Assembly (NCBI RefSeq): GCF_028816475.1
Contig: NZ_CP118247.1
Span: forward strand, 2,100,001-2,164,000
DNA: 64,000 nt
Reading direction: 5' to 3'
Source of the DNA: Devosia rhodophyticola
Lineage (GTDB): Bacteria; Pseudomonadota; Alphaproteobacteria; Rhizobiales; Devosiaceae
A program made the translations under genes and the position numbers. Under the pieces are notes generated by a model. The model saw nothing but the letters and a program-made list of their open reading frames with translations, had not been told where the DNA came from and searched no databases. Within the stretch, counting starts at the first letter, position 1. Every line of letters starts with the position of its first letter. Of the stretch, positions 56,034-64,000 are shown one piece after another.

Positions 56034-57293
56034 ATGAGAAAATCGATACTGGCTATGGCGATGGGCGCCATGGTGCTGACGACTGGCATGGTTCACGCGC
56101 AGGAGAAGACTTTCAACATCTGGTGGTTTGAAGATGCCGATTCTGCCGAGGGAATCGCCTGGAGCCATGCTCTTGACGAACTCAGAGCCAACCACCCCGA
56201 TGTGACTGTCAACTTCGAGCAAAAGACCTTTGCCCAGTTGCAGGCCTCAGGCAGCATGATTCTGAATTCCAGCCAGGCGCCCGACCTACTCGAGTACAAC
56301 AAGGGCAATGCCACAGCCGGTCTGGTTTCGAGCCAAGGTCTTCTGTTGCCGCTCGATGATGCTTTCACCGCCCAAGGGTGGGACAAGATCCTGAATGAAG
56401 GCGATGTCGTGCTGAGCAAGTACGACGAAATGGGCATCTACGGTTCGGGTCATATCTGGGGCATTTCAGTCTACGGCGAGTATGTCTCGGCATTCTACAA
56501 TGTGGACATGTTCGACAAGGCCGGTCTGACGGTTCCGACCACGATGGACGAACTGGTTGCCGATTTTGAAGCGTTCAAGGTGCAGGGTATTATCCCACTC
56601 GCCCTGGGCGGTGCCGATACCAGCGGCCAGCACGTTCTGGCTTCACTGGCCTACACCAAGGCTGACGACGCCTGGATACAGAATTATCAGGGGCTTAGGG
56701 CTCCACTCGATACAGCGCCCTTTCTATATGCTGCCCAGACCATGGTTGACTGGGTCGCCAATGGTTATGTCAGCAAAGACTCGACCGGTATGAATGACGA
56801 CGACGCGGCCCTGCAGTTTATGTCGGGCAAGGCGCCGATATACATTTCAGGTACGTGGAACCTGGGCAAATTCAACTCCAATATCAAAGACTTCAAGTGG
56901 GGTCAGTTCCTGGTTCCGACCCCGAAGTATTCGGTTGGTTCCACCGGCAATCTTTGGGTGGTCCCGAAGGGCTCCAAAAATGTTGAGCTCGCTGAAGAGT
57001 TCATCAGCCTAACCTTGTCACCGAAGTACCAAACTGAAATGGCAAATGCCGGTGGCGTGGCAATTGCGGCTGATCCCGCCACGATCACCAATCCGGTCGG
57101 CAAGAATGCCGCCTCCGTGTTCAAGGAAATCTCTGACAAGAACGGTCTGGGCTTCTACCCCGACTGGCCGGTTCCGGGCTTCTATGACGTTTTGATCCAG
57201 AAGGTCGCCGGATTGCTGCAGGGCACTTCAACTCCAGACGAGTTCGTCGCCCAATTGAAGCAGGTTTATGATGACGCGCAGGAAAACCAGTAG
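56034..57293 (+). CDS. Sugar ABC transporter substrate-binding protein
   Basis: 419 residues. GGGAGGAC precedes the ATG. A Sec signal peptide ends near MVHAQEKT. The mature protein is a family 1 extracellular binding protein (FNIWWFEDADSAEGIAWSHA; APDLLEYNKGNATAGLVSSQ; GKAPIYISGTWNLGKF). It is complete, unlike its module C counterpart. It serves the permeases encoded at 57358 and 58270. Confidence 0.92.
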   Translation: MRKSILAMAMGAMVLTTGMVHAQEKTFNIWWFEDADSAEGIAWSHALDELRANHPDVTVNFEQKTFAQLQASGSMILNSSQAPDLLEYNKGNATAGLVSSQGLLLPLDDAFTAQGWDKILNEGDVVLSKYDEMGIYGSGHIWGISVYGEYVSAFYNVDMFDKAGLTVPTTMDELVADFEAFKVQGIIPLALGGADTSGQHVLASLAYTKADDAWIQNYQGLRAPLDTAPFLYAAQTMVDWVANGYVSKDSTGMNDDDAALQFMSGKAPIYISGTWNLGKFNSNIKDFKWGQFLVPTPKYSVGSTGNLWVVPKGSKNVELAEEFISLTLSPKYQTEMANAGGVAIAADPATITNPVGKNAASVFKEISDKNGLGFYPDWPVPGFYDVLIQKVAGLLQGTSTPDEFVAQLKQVYDDAQENQ

Positions 57294-57303
57294 GGTCTGA
57301 GCT

Positions 57304-57342
57304 TGTTGGGCCGCATCTTCCTTTCGATGGTGCGGCCCAACA
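57304..57342 (+). terminator. Strong hairpin after the module D binding-protein gene
   Basis: TGTTGGGCCGCA (57304-57315) pairs perfectly with TGCGGCCCAACA (57331-57342) over a 15-base loop. No T run follows; the ribosome-binding GGAGGGG of the permease gene starts 5 nt later. It likely stabilises the binding-protein message and reduces expression of the genes behind it. Confidence 0.7.
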
Positions 57343-57357
57343 GAATTGGAGGGGAAA

Positions 57358-58266
57358 ATGGCCGACATCGGCGGTGCGTCAACTGACGATAAGCGAAGTT
57401 ACTATTTTTATATGTTACCAGGCGCCATCGGCTTTGTGGTGATTGTTCTCATTCCGCAAATCGCCAATTTCGCGCTGAGTTTTACCAGCTGGAAGGGTGT
57501 CGGCGTGCCCCGCCTTGTGGGCTGGCATAACTACCTGAGGCTTTTGACCGACGGACAGTTCTGGGGCTCGATGAGCCACACGCTGCTGTTCATTATTTCC
57601 ATGACCATCATTCCAGTGGTGCTGGGACTAGTTCTCGCGGCGCTGCTGTTTGATTACATTCGCGACGAATTTGGTGAGGCGGTTTCCAGCCTGTTTCGTG
57701 CCGGCTTTTACCTTCCACAAATTCTTCCGGTCACAGCTGCAGGCGTGCTCTGGGGCTGGATTTTGAGCCCGGTTGGCGTGGTCAATACCATTCTCGATGC
57801 CGTTGGCTTGGGTGGCATGGCCCAGAACTGGTTAGGCGACGCGACCTTTGCGCTACCGGCCGTTTCTTTTGTAATTGTATGGATTCAGGTGGGTTATTGC
57901 CTTGTGGTGTTTATGGCTGGCCTGTCGCGCGTTGATCCTGCGCTATATGAGGCCGCCGAATTGGATGGCGCGGGGTGGTGGCATCGTTTGGTGACGATCA
58001 CCATTCCGATGCTGGCACCCGAAATTTTCGTCGTTGCGCTGACAACCCTGATTGCGGCGCTCAAGGTGTTCGCACCGATTTTTGTATTGACCTCGGGTGG
58101 GCCGGATAACGCGACGCTGGTGCCGTCATATCTGACCTACTACCACTTCTTTACCACCCAGCGCGTTGGCTACGCGGCCGCGATCGCTGTGGTGCAGACC
58201 ATCCTCACTGTTGTGCTGGCGGTGATCTTCCTGCGCTTCCAGGCGCGACAAGAGTCGAAGGAGTAG
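57358..58266 (+). CDS. Sugar ABC transporter permease (MalF type)
   Basis: 302 residues from the ATG at 57358 with GGAGGGG upstream; a TTG at 57346 is also in frame but overlaps that ribosome site. Six membrane helices, the first at about 18-40 (FYMLPGAIGFVVIVLIPQI). The coupling motif is YEAAELDGAGWWHRLVTITI. Its stop lies 3 nt before the next permease gene. Confidence 0.92.
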   Translation: MADIGGASTDDKRSYYFYMLPGAIGFVVIVLIPQIANFALSFTSWKGVGVPRLVGWHNYLRLLTDGQFWGSMSHTLLFIISMTIIPVVLGLVLAALLFDYIRDEFGEAVSSLFRAGFYLPQILPVTAAGVLWGWILSPVGVVNTILDAVGLGGMAQNWLGDATFALPAVSFVIVWIQVGYCLVVFMAGLSRVDPALYEAAELDGAGWWHRLVTITIPMLAPEIFVVALTTLIAALKVFAPIFVLTSGGPDNATLVPSYLTYYHFFTTQRVGYAAAIAVVQTILTVVLAVIFLRFQARQESKE

Positions 58267-58269
58267 GTC

Positions 58270-59154
58270 ATGGCCAACGTAACCCTGAGCCAAGGCTCGA
58301 ATTCTTTCGCTGATGATGCGTATCAGCCGCCGCGGCGCAGCCCGCTGCGCTGGGTGGTTCTGTTCATACTGACGCTGCTTCTGTTACTTACGCTGTTTCC
58401 GTTCTTTCTGGCGGTGATCAATGCGATAAAGACCGCTGCCGACTATGCAGTGGGTGGCCCATTGTCGCTGCCGAGTTCCATCGATTTTGGGTCGCTCCAG
58501 AAGTTCTGGAATGTCTCCGATTTCAGTCGGAAGCTGGTCAACAGCGCGATCATCAGCATAACGGTGGCAGTTTTCGGCGTGCTGATCAGCCTGTTCAACG
58601 CCTATGCCATTGGCATTGGCCGGATCAAAGGTTCGCGTATATTTCTGGTCATCTTTCTACTCGGCATCATGGTGCCGCAGGAATCGATTGTTTATCCGCT
58701 GTATTACATGGCCAAAGCCACCGGGCTTTACGATACCCAACTTGCCGTGATCATCATCTTTGCCGTGATCCAGAGCGCCTTTGGAACATACTTGCTGTCG
58801 TCAGTGCTCAGAAGTTTCCCCAAGGAAATCATCGAGGCGGCGGAGATGGACGGTGCCAACCGGTGGCAAGTGCTATGGCAGGTGGTTGTCCCCGTATTGC
58901 GGCCATCGCTGATGGTGGTTGGTACTTTCTTTTTTATCTGGACCTGGAACGAATTCCTGATCCCGCTGGTGATGCTGGTATCCAACAACAATCAGACTGT
59001 CGCCGTCGCCATGGGCCTGACGCGTGGGCAGAACATGTCCGACCCAACGTTCAGCGCTGCGGCGTCGATGTTAGGTATTGCACCGACCCTGCTGTTCTTC
59101 CTGGTCTTCCAACGTACCCTGACGCGCGGCGTCGTGGTGGGGGCCGTCAAATGA
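58270..59154 (+). CDS. Sugar ABC transporter permease (MalG type)
   Basis: 294 residues, six membrane helices. The coupling motif IEAAEMDGANRWQVLWQVVV is followed by FFIWTWNEFLIPLVML, as in MalG relatives. It partners the permease of 57358. A 43-nt gap separates it from the ATPase gene. Confidence 0.92.
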   Translation: MANVTLSQGSNSFADDAYQPPRRSPLRWVVLFILTLLLLLTLFPFFLAVINAIKTAADYAVGGPLSLPSSIDFGSLQKFWNVSDFSRKLVNSAIISITVAVFGVLISLFNAYAIGIGRIKGSRIFLVIFLLGIMVPQESIVYPLYYMAKATGLYDTQLAVIIIFAVIQSAFGTYLLSSVLRSFPKEIIEAAEMDGANRWQVLWQVVVPVLRPSLMVVGTFFFIWTWNEFLIPLVMLVSNNNQTVAVAMGLTRGQNMSDPTFSAAASMLGIAPTLLFFLVFQRTLTRGVVVGAVK

Positions 59155-59197
59155 TCCAAAGAATCACGTTTATTCTGCCAGTCCTTGGAGCCGTAAA

Positions 59198-60268
59198 ATG
59201 AGCGATACCCAAATCGAACTGAGCAATATCAATAAGCACTACGGTACATTCCACGCGCTCAAGAACGTCAATCTGCGGATCGAGAAGGGTAGTTTCGTGG
59301 CCTTGGTCGGGCCGTCTGGCTGCGGTAAGTCCACGCTCCTGCGATCGCTCGCCGGGCTGGAAAGCATTTCCGGCGGAACTATGCGGATCGCTGGCAACGT
59401 CGCCAACAACGTGCCGCCACGCAAGCGTGACGTCGCCATGGTGTTTCAATCCTATGCGCTTTATCCGCATATGACCGTGGCCGAAAATCTCACCTATTCG
59501 CTGCGAATCAAAGGCATAAAGAAAGCCGAGGCCCGCAAGGCCGCAGAGGAAATTGCAACGACCACTGGGTTAACCGGGTTGCTGGATCGCTACCCGCGCG
59601 AACTATCGGGCGGACAGCGCCAGCGGGTCGCCATGGGCCGCGCCATCATCCGCCATCCCAAGGCGTTCCTGTTTGATGAGCCACTGTCGAACCTCGATGC
59701 GGCACTGCGCGTACAAATGCGCAAGGAAATCCGCAGCTTGCACGATCGGCTGGGCGCCACCTCGGTTTATGTCACCCATGACCAGATCGAGGCGATGACC
59801 ATGGCCGACTTTGTGGTGGTAATGCGTGACGGCGTCATTGAACAGCAGGGTCGCCCGCTGGAGCTTTACGATACGCCGAGCAACAAGTTTGTCGCCGGCT
59901 TTATCGGCTCGCCGGCAATGAATTTCGTGCCGGGCACAATATCGGCCAATGGCACCGAAGTCGTTCTGGATTTTCCTGATGCCCCTAGCATCGTTTTGGG
60001 TCGCCAGGTCGAACCCAATCGCAAGGTCACAGTCGGGTTGCGGCCGGAACACTTAAGCGTGGTATCGCTCGATGAGGCCAGCATCACAGTGTCGGTGCAG
60101 GCGGTGGAATCGACTGGCTCGATGACATATGTCACCAGCGCCACCACACCTGAATTGACCGTGGTTGAAACCGGTCGCAGCGGTGCCAAATCGGGCGAAA
60201 CCGTCGGCGTACGCATTGAGCCAAGTAACATCCATTTGTTCGACAGCGCGACCGACCAATCGATCTGA
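59198..60268 (+). CDS. Sugar ABC transporter ATP-binding protein (UgpC/MalK type)
   Basis: 356 residues. Walker A GPSGCGKST (38-46), Q-loop VFQSYALYPHMTVAEN, signature LSGGQRQRVAMGRAII, Walker B AFLFDEPLSNLDAAL and H-loop YVTHDQIEAMTMADF are intact. A MalK-like C-terminal domain follows (AMNFVPGTIS; VGLRPEHLSV). Last gene of module D. No clear terminator is seen after it. Confidence 0.93.
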   Translation: MSDTQIELSNINKHYGTFHALKNVNLRIEKGSFVALVGPSGCGKSTLLRSLAGLESISGGTMRIAGNVANNVPPRKRDVAMVFQSYALYPHMTVAENLTYSLRIKGIKKAEARKAAEEIATTTGLTGLLDRYPRELSGGQRQRVAMGRAIIRHPKAFLFDEPLSNLDAALRVQMRKEIRSLHDRLGATSVYVTHDQIEAMTMADFVVVMRDGVIEQQGRPLELYDTPSNKFVAGFIGSPAMNFVPGTISANGTEVVLDFPDAPSIVLGRQVEPNRKVTVGLRPEHLSVVSLDEASITVSVQAVESTGSMTYVTSATTPELTVVETGRSGAKSGETVGVRIEPSNIHLFDSATDQSI

Positions 60269-60812
60269 ATTGATTCTGAATGTCGGACGGCATTGCTGGA
60301 AGTGCCTGTCGGCGGCCAGACATTGCCGCTTTGACGAGTTTAGTGCACGACCGCCTGCTGGTGCAACTTGAGAGCTAGTTCGCCGCCAAGCCGGTCTCGG
60401 TGCTGTTCACGCAAGGCGTTAGCAGTGCCAGTGTCTACAAGTGGATGTCCAAGTAGCTGTGCCCGGCTGCCCGGCGCATCTGAATGCCTGGGCCTCCAAT
60501 TTTGAAATTCAGGAATATTTGGTAATAGGCACGCTCGAATGCGACGCCCGTTGCCCTCGCAGCACAGGCTTGAGTGCTGAATGCACGTCAGTAATGCCCC
60601 GGTCTCGGCGGCGACTTCGACGAAAAAGAGGTTGAGCGCCACAGCGATAGCAACGGCGGACGCAAGCTTGCTGGCGGTAACTGGGTATTAAGTGTTTTTT
60701 ATTTCACCACAGTACAAGTGTAATTGCGGTCGGCGGTTTCACTTTTCATTGACAAACTGTCTGAATAATAGGGCCACAAAAATCTGGGATCGCGCAATCA
60801 AGGAATAGATCC
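60269..60812. other. Gene-free stretch between module D and the FecR gene
   Basis: 544 nt. Open frames on both strands are short and none has convincing codon use or a family I recognise, so this may be decayed coding sequence. The last 100 nt are AT-rich. A TTGACA (60749-60754) lies about 60 nt before the FecR gene but no well-placed -10 element follows, so its promoter is only suspected. Confidence 0.4.
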
Positions 60813-61679
60813 ATGAAATTGACAACACTTGTTATTGCCTCATCAATAGTTATTGCATTGTCCAGCGCTGGCGCCGTTTTGGCGGACGATTGGACCGCGG
60901 ATCGCCTACGTGGCATCGTAATGCAGCTTGATGGCACAGATTGGCGCCCGGTCGTACGTGGGGAAGTCATTTCTGATGATCGCCATATTCGCACACTTGC
61001 CAGCGGGCGGGTCGAGTTCGTGCGTGGTGCTGAGCGCATTTCGGTGGGGGGCGACACCGACATTCAGATATCTGATGCCGCTGGCAGTCGGCGCATGACA
61101 ACAGTTTTACAACTGATCGGCACCGTATCGATTGAGGCCGAGCGCAGGAATGTGCAGCATTTCTCTGTTCTGACGCCCTATCTGGCGGCCGTCGTCAAAG
61201 GAACGCGGTTTACCGTTCGCATCCGTAATGGGGCAAGCAACGTTGTGGTCGACCGTGGTGTGGTGCAGGTCCGTGACACTGTGCACGATGTTATAGCAAA
61301 TGTGATACGCGGCCAGGCTGCCTCTGTATCCGACGATGAAGTGCTCCAGGTCTCGGGGCCTGGCGCCGTGTCCACAGTTCAAACGCTTAAGGGGGAAATC
61401 GTCGAACGCAACGATATTGTAGAAAAACTTAATTCTGACAACAGCCGCAACAACAGCGGCGGCAACGGCCGCGACAAAAATGTCGGCAACCACTACGGCA
61501 TTAGTGGAGGAAGCGGCCACGGCAATACTGGTGGAAATGGCAATAGAAGCGGTGGTAGCGGCGGCGGGAATAACGGCGGAGGCGGGGGTAGTAACGGCGG
61601 TGGCAATAACGGTGGAGGCGGGGGCAGTAACGGCGGCGGTAATAGCGGTGGAGGTCATGGCGGAGGTAACCGGCATTGA
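60813..61679 (+). CDS. FecR domain-containing protein with glycine/asparagine-rich tail
   Basis: 288 residues. A signal peptide (about 1-24, ending VLADDW) is followed by a FecR-type domain (about 30-170; RTLASGRVEFVRGAERISVG, LIGTVSIEAERR, VVKGTRFTVRI, VVDRGVVQVRD). From about residue 205 to the end the sequence is a low-complexity tail of Gly, Asn, Ser and His with GGGGGSNGGGNN-like repeats. The protein should lie in the periplasm. FecR-domain proteins of this soluble type often lie next to CHASE2 receptors, as here, which suggests they form one signalling pair. Confidence 0.85.
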   Translation: MKLTTLVIASSIVIALSSAGAVLADDWTADRLRGIVMQLDGTDWRPVVRGEVISDDRHIRTLASGRVEFVRGAERISVGGDTDIQISDAAGSRRMTTVLQLIGTVSIEAERRNVQHFSVLTPYLAAVVKGTRFTVRIRNGASNVVVDRGVVQVRDTVHDVIANVIRGQAASVSDDEVLQVSGPGAVSTVQTLKGEIVERNDIVEKLNSDNSRNNSGGNGRDKNVGNHYGISGGSGHGNTGGNGNRSGGSGGGNNGGGGGSNGGGNNGGGGGSNGGGNSGGGHGGGNRH

Positions 61680-61936
61680 TGGGCAGTATGCCTCTCCGAT
61701 TGTGCAATAGCCTGGAGCGGGCGACCGGATGCCTCTGATCGAGGTTCTGTCCCGCAGCAGGCGACGCGCTCAGTGACACCGGGTCCGAAACGCCAACGCC
61801 AACGCCAACGGAGCGTGGTGCCTGGGCAGGCCAGTGGTGGCCATTAAGAGATTAATAGTTTGGTTGGCCTAGACTTGCTGGGGGCAAGTGCCTGCGGCGT
61901 CCTTACAAGGGCGCAGTTCCAATTTCCTGTGAGCCG
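61680..61936. other. Spacer with short CGCCAA tandem repeat
   Basis: 257 nt between the FecR gene and the CHASE2 gene. It contains three copies of CGCCAA (61791-61808) and no gene I can support. A promoter for the CHASE2 gene may lie here but no clear elements stand out. Confidence 0.4.
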
Positions 61937-64000
61937 ATGCAAAAAATTCCGAGAAATATCAGACATTGGTCGGAACAGGCATATCGTGGTGCTCTAACCC
62001 TTTGTCTGTTGCTCGTCTTAGGATTTGCAAGTCAACAAGACCTATTTTCTACATTAGACGGATCAGTCGAAAATTTGCACTTCCAAGCCTCGTCGCGTCC
62101 AGCGAGTGGCGAAATAGTCTTTGTCCAGATCGACGGAAAGAGTCTCTCCCAGCTTGGGGTTTGGCCGTGGCCGCGCCGACTTCATGCACAGTTGCTCGAT
62201 AAGATCATCGCCATGGGTGCGAACGAAGTCGCTTTCGATATTGACTTCAGTGCCGCGTCATTTGCGCAAGAGGATAGTATATTTGCAGACTCTCTAAAGC
62301 GCGCAGGCGGTTACGCCTATCTCGCCGCGTTCCAGCAGGTGGCTGATCCCCAGGGCGAGATTCAGTTGAATCGGCCGATTGATCTCTTCGCCCAATATGC
62401 CGATCCTGTTTTGGTCAACGTCGAAGCTGGCCCGGCAACCCTGCTGCGTCGCGTCGCGGGTGGATTGACGCAAAGCGACGGGCGCGTCGTCCCCTCGATG
62501 GCGCAGGTTCTGGCGGACTCCAGCGCGGCCGTGAATGTGCCCGTGGCAATAGATTTTAGTATCGATTTGCTGAGCGTTGACCGGATTTCTGCTTCCGAAA
62601 TTATCCGCGGCGACGTGGATCCTGCTCGCATCGCAGGCAAACAGGTTGTGATCGGCGCCAGCGCCATTGAATTGCGTGACTTATTCGCGGTGCCGCGGTT
62701 CGGCATTGTGCCGGGCGCACTGGTCCAGATTGCTGCCGCCGAAACTCTCAAGGCTCATCGCGCCTTGACCATGCTTGGCTATTGGCCGGGGCTTGTACTG
62801 GCAATAATGTTGTCGGTATTGGCTCTAAGGTTTGCACCGAAACTGCGGCGTTGGCAGGAAGCCGGAATCTATATAGTTGTCGGCATTGTTGTCGAATCTG
62901 TGACGTTCCTTTCGCTCAAACTGTGGGCGATAAGCTGCGATACGGGCGTTGTTCATGCGGCCCTGATGGGGCTCTTGGCTGTGAGTTTGACCGTTGAACT
63001 TGCCTCACGGCGCCGAGAACAAGGCCGCCTACAGCGCCAGCGCGAGGTTATGCAACGCATTCTGGACCGTGTTGTCACTGACAGTTTTGGTGGCATCCTC
63101 GTGGTTGACGACACTGGAATGATCGTGGCGGCGAGTGCGGCGGCGGGTCAAATCCTGGGCCGCAAGCAGGATCTTCAGGAATGCCAGTCGAACAAGGTGC
63201 TTCCGGCCGAACTTCTTGCTCATCTTGCACAACCGAATGTTGGTGTGCCTCAACAATGTGGCTGCGAAATTGCGGGGCAACAGCGCACTCTCGAACTGGT
63301 TGTAACAAGATCATGGATTCCGGATGCGGAAGAGGACAGAGGTCAGCGCGAGATTACCTGTCTTACTTTCCAGGACATCACCGAACGTCATCGCCAGGAG
63401 GCACGACTGGCGTACCTGGCGCAACATGACTCCGTCACCGGCGCATTGTCGCGCCAGACCCTGGTCGATCAGATCGAGACAACGCTGTCGTGCGGCCGGG
63501 ATTGTGCGGTCATCGTCATCCAGCTTACCCGCTTGCAAATTGCCAATGAGGCCTTGGGCCACGAGATTGGCGACCGCGTCTTGGAACTGGTTGTTGAACG
63601 GCTGCGCGCCATAACACCGCACCCGGCGCGACTTTCTGGTGATACTTTTGCCGTTGCACTCGCCGGTGTTTCGAACGCCAATGAATTGAGCAAGCTATGT
63701 GACAAAATTCTTGACGCAATGCAGTCCCCCTTCCATGTCGATAGCCATACAGCGATTCTGGACGCCCACTTGGGCGTCACTACATCGCGGATATCGGGAT
63801 CGGACGCGGCGGGGTTGTTGCGCCATGCGGATATTGCGCTCACCCAGGCTTCCGTCGAGCCTAACCGGCGGTTTGCAATGTTCGCTGCTGAGCTTGAGGC
63901 CGGCATCAGGGCACGGCAGAGCCAAGACATCTCTCTGCGCCGAGCGTTGCGGAAAAATGAGTTCCATCTGCTGTTTCAGCCGCAGGTCGATCTGGTCACA
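61937..64000 (+). CDS. CHASE2-PAS-GGDEF-EAL signalling protein, 3' end outside window
   Basis: An ATG at 61937 opens a frame with no stop through 64000 (688 codons seen). In order: a membrane helix (about 18-33, LTLCLLLVLGFAS), a periplasmic CHASE2 domain (about 35-260; VFVQIDGKSLSQLGVWPWPR then FDIDFSAAS and VVIGASAIELRDLF), three membrane helices (about 279-358), a PAS-like domain (about 370-475), a GGDEF domain from about 490 and the start of an EAL domain (FHLLFQPQVDL, about 676). The GGDEF signature is replaced by SGDTF (567-571), so it should not make cyclic di-GMP. The EAL part may still degrade it, but its catalytic residues lie beyond the window. Confidence 0.87.
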   Translation, partial: MQKIPRNIRHWSEQAYRGALTLCLLLVLGFASQQDLFSTLDGSVENLHFQASSRPASGEIVFVQIDGKSLSQLGVWPWPRRLHAQLLDKIIAMGANEVAFDIDFSAASFAQEDSIFADSLKRAGGYAYLAAFQQVADPQGEIQLNRPIDLFAQYADPVLVNVEAGPATLLRRVAGGLTQSDGRVVPSMAQVLADSSAAVNVPVAIDFSIDLLSVDRISASEIIRGDVDPARIAGKQVVIGASAIELRDLFAVPRFGIVPGALVQIAAAETLKAHRALTMLGYWPGLVLAIMLSVLALRFAPKLRRWQEAGIYIVVGIVVESVTFLSLKLWAISCDTGVVHAALMGLLAVSLTVELASRRREQGRLQRQREVMQRILDRVVTDSFGGILVVDDTGMIVAASAAAGQILGRKQDLQECQSNKVLPAELLAHLAQPNVGVPQQCGCEIAGQQRTLELVVTRSWIPDAEEDRGQREITCLTFQDITERHRQEARLAYLAQHDSVTGALSRQTLVDQIETTLSCGRDCAVIVIQLTRLQIANEALGHEIGDRVLELVVERLRAITPHPARLSGDTFAVALAGVSNANELSKLCDKILDAMQSPFHVDSHTAILDAHLGVTTSRISGSDAAGLLRHADIALTQASVEPNRRFAMFAAELEAGIRARQSQDISLRRALRKNEFHLLFQPQVDLVT

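Noticed and set aside
55103..56089. 328-codon open frame on the - strand opposite the isomerase gene
   Set aside because: The isomerase on the + strand is well supported; the antisense product shows no motif.
60340..60642. 100-codon open frame on the - strand between module D and the FecR gene
   Set aside because: No family features, composition unlike its neighbours, and no ribosome-binding site; at most decayed sequence.
61107..61676. Alanine/valine/threonine-rich open frame on the - strand opposite the FecR gene tail
   Set aside because: The low-complexity composition follows from the glycine/asparagine-rich coding repeat on the other strand.
61501..61676. GGCGGTGG-like repeats as a possible CRISPR or tandem-repeat element
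   Set aside because: They are the coding repeat of the FecR protein tail; no spacers or conserved direct repeats exist. No CRISPR array was seen anywhere in the window.

Overview
The window looks like a chromosomal segment of an alphaproteobacterium of the order Hyphomicrobiales, most likely Devosia or a close relative. This is an inference from three things: the rRNA sequence, the gene order rplU-rpmA-(two acetyltransferases)-obgE-proB-proA-nadD-rsfS-rlmH-envC-ctpA-deacetylase-rppH, and an L21 protein carrying a helix-hairpin-helix tail. No database search was possible, so the genus is a best guess.

Layout. (1) 1-2436: the 3' two thirds of a 23S rRNA gene, a spacer, 5S rRNA and its terminator, on the + strand. 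(2) 2642-17836: a block on the - strand. Read from rplU downwards it covers ribosome assembly (L21, L27, ObgE, RsfS, RlmH), proline synthesis (ProB, ProA), NAD synthesis (NadD), cell-envelope processing (EnvC-like, CtpA, divergent deacetylase), RNA decay (RppH), a racemase-family protein and a channel protein built like an ionotropic glutamate receptor. A metallo-hydrolase lies upstream of rplU. (3) 18084-20357: tRNA-Ser(CGA) with its terminator, a tyrosine integrase and an AT-richer gene of unknown function, which looks like the left end of an integrated element. (4) 20792-60268: about 40 kb of accessory catabolic genes. (5) 60813-64000: a FecR-domain protein and a CHASE2-PAS-GGDEF-EAL protein that runs off the window.

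The accessory region has four modules. Module A (20.8-35.0 kb) joins a MalK-type sugar transporter to RidA, an oxidoreductase, an N-acyl-D-amino-acid deacylase, a D-serine-dehydratase/D-threonine-aldolase-like PLP enzyme, a beta-propeller lactonase, an IclR regulator and a DUF4432 mutarotase-like protein. A GSAM-like aminotransferase and an amidohydrolase face it. This suggests use of a sugar or acyl conjugate of a D-amino acid. Module B (35.3-45.8 kb) joins a KbaZ/GatZ subunit, a SIS isomerase/deaminase, a GlcNAc-type kinase and a DeoR regulator. Divergent from these are a polar amino-acid ABC transporter, a glycosylasparaginase, a GH172 enzyme and an NAD-dependent epimerase; uptake and breakdown of glycosylated asparagine is a coherent reading. 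Module C (46.2-53.7 kb) is a GntR-controlled cytoplasmic GH29 fucosidase with a sugar ABC transporter whose binding-protein gene is frameshifted. Module D (53.7-60.3 kb) is a LacI-controlled set of oxidoreductase, TIM-barrel isomerase and a complete sugar ABC transporter, with a perfect operator palindrome over its likely start of transcription.

The most useful observations are the two sugar/amino-acid conjugate modules, two apparent single-base frameshifts (34010-34014 and 48615-48618), a perfect 17-bp inverted repeat that places a permease start codon in its loop (23877-23945), candidate operators for the LacI, GntR and DeoR regulators, and the glutamate-receptor-like channel.
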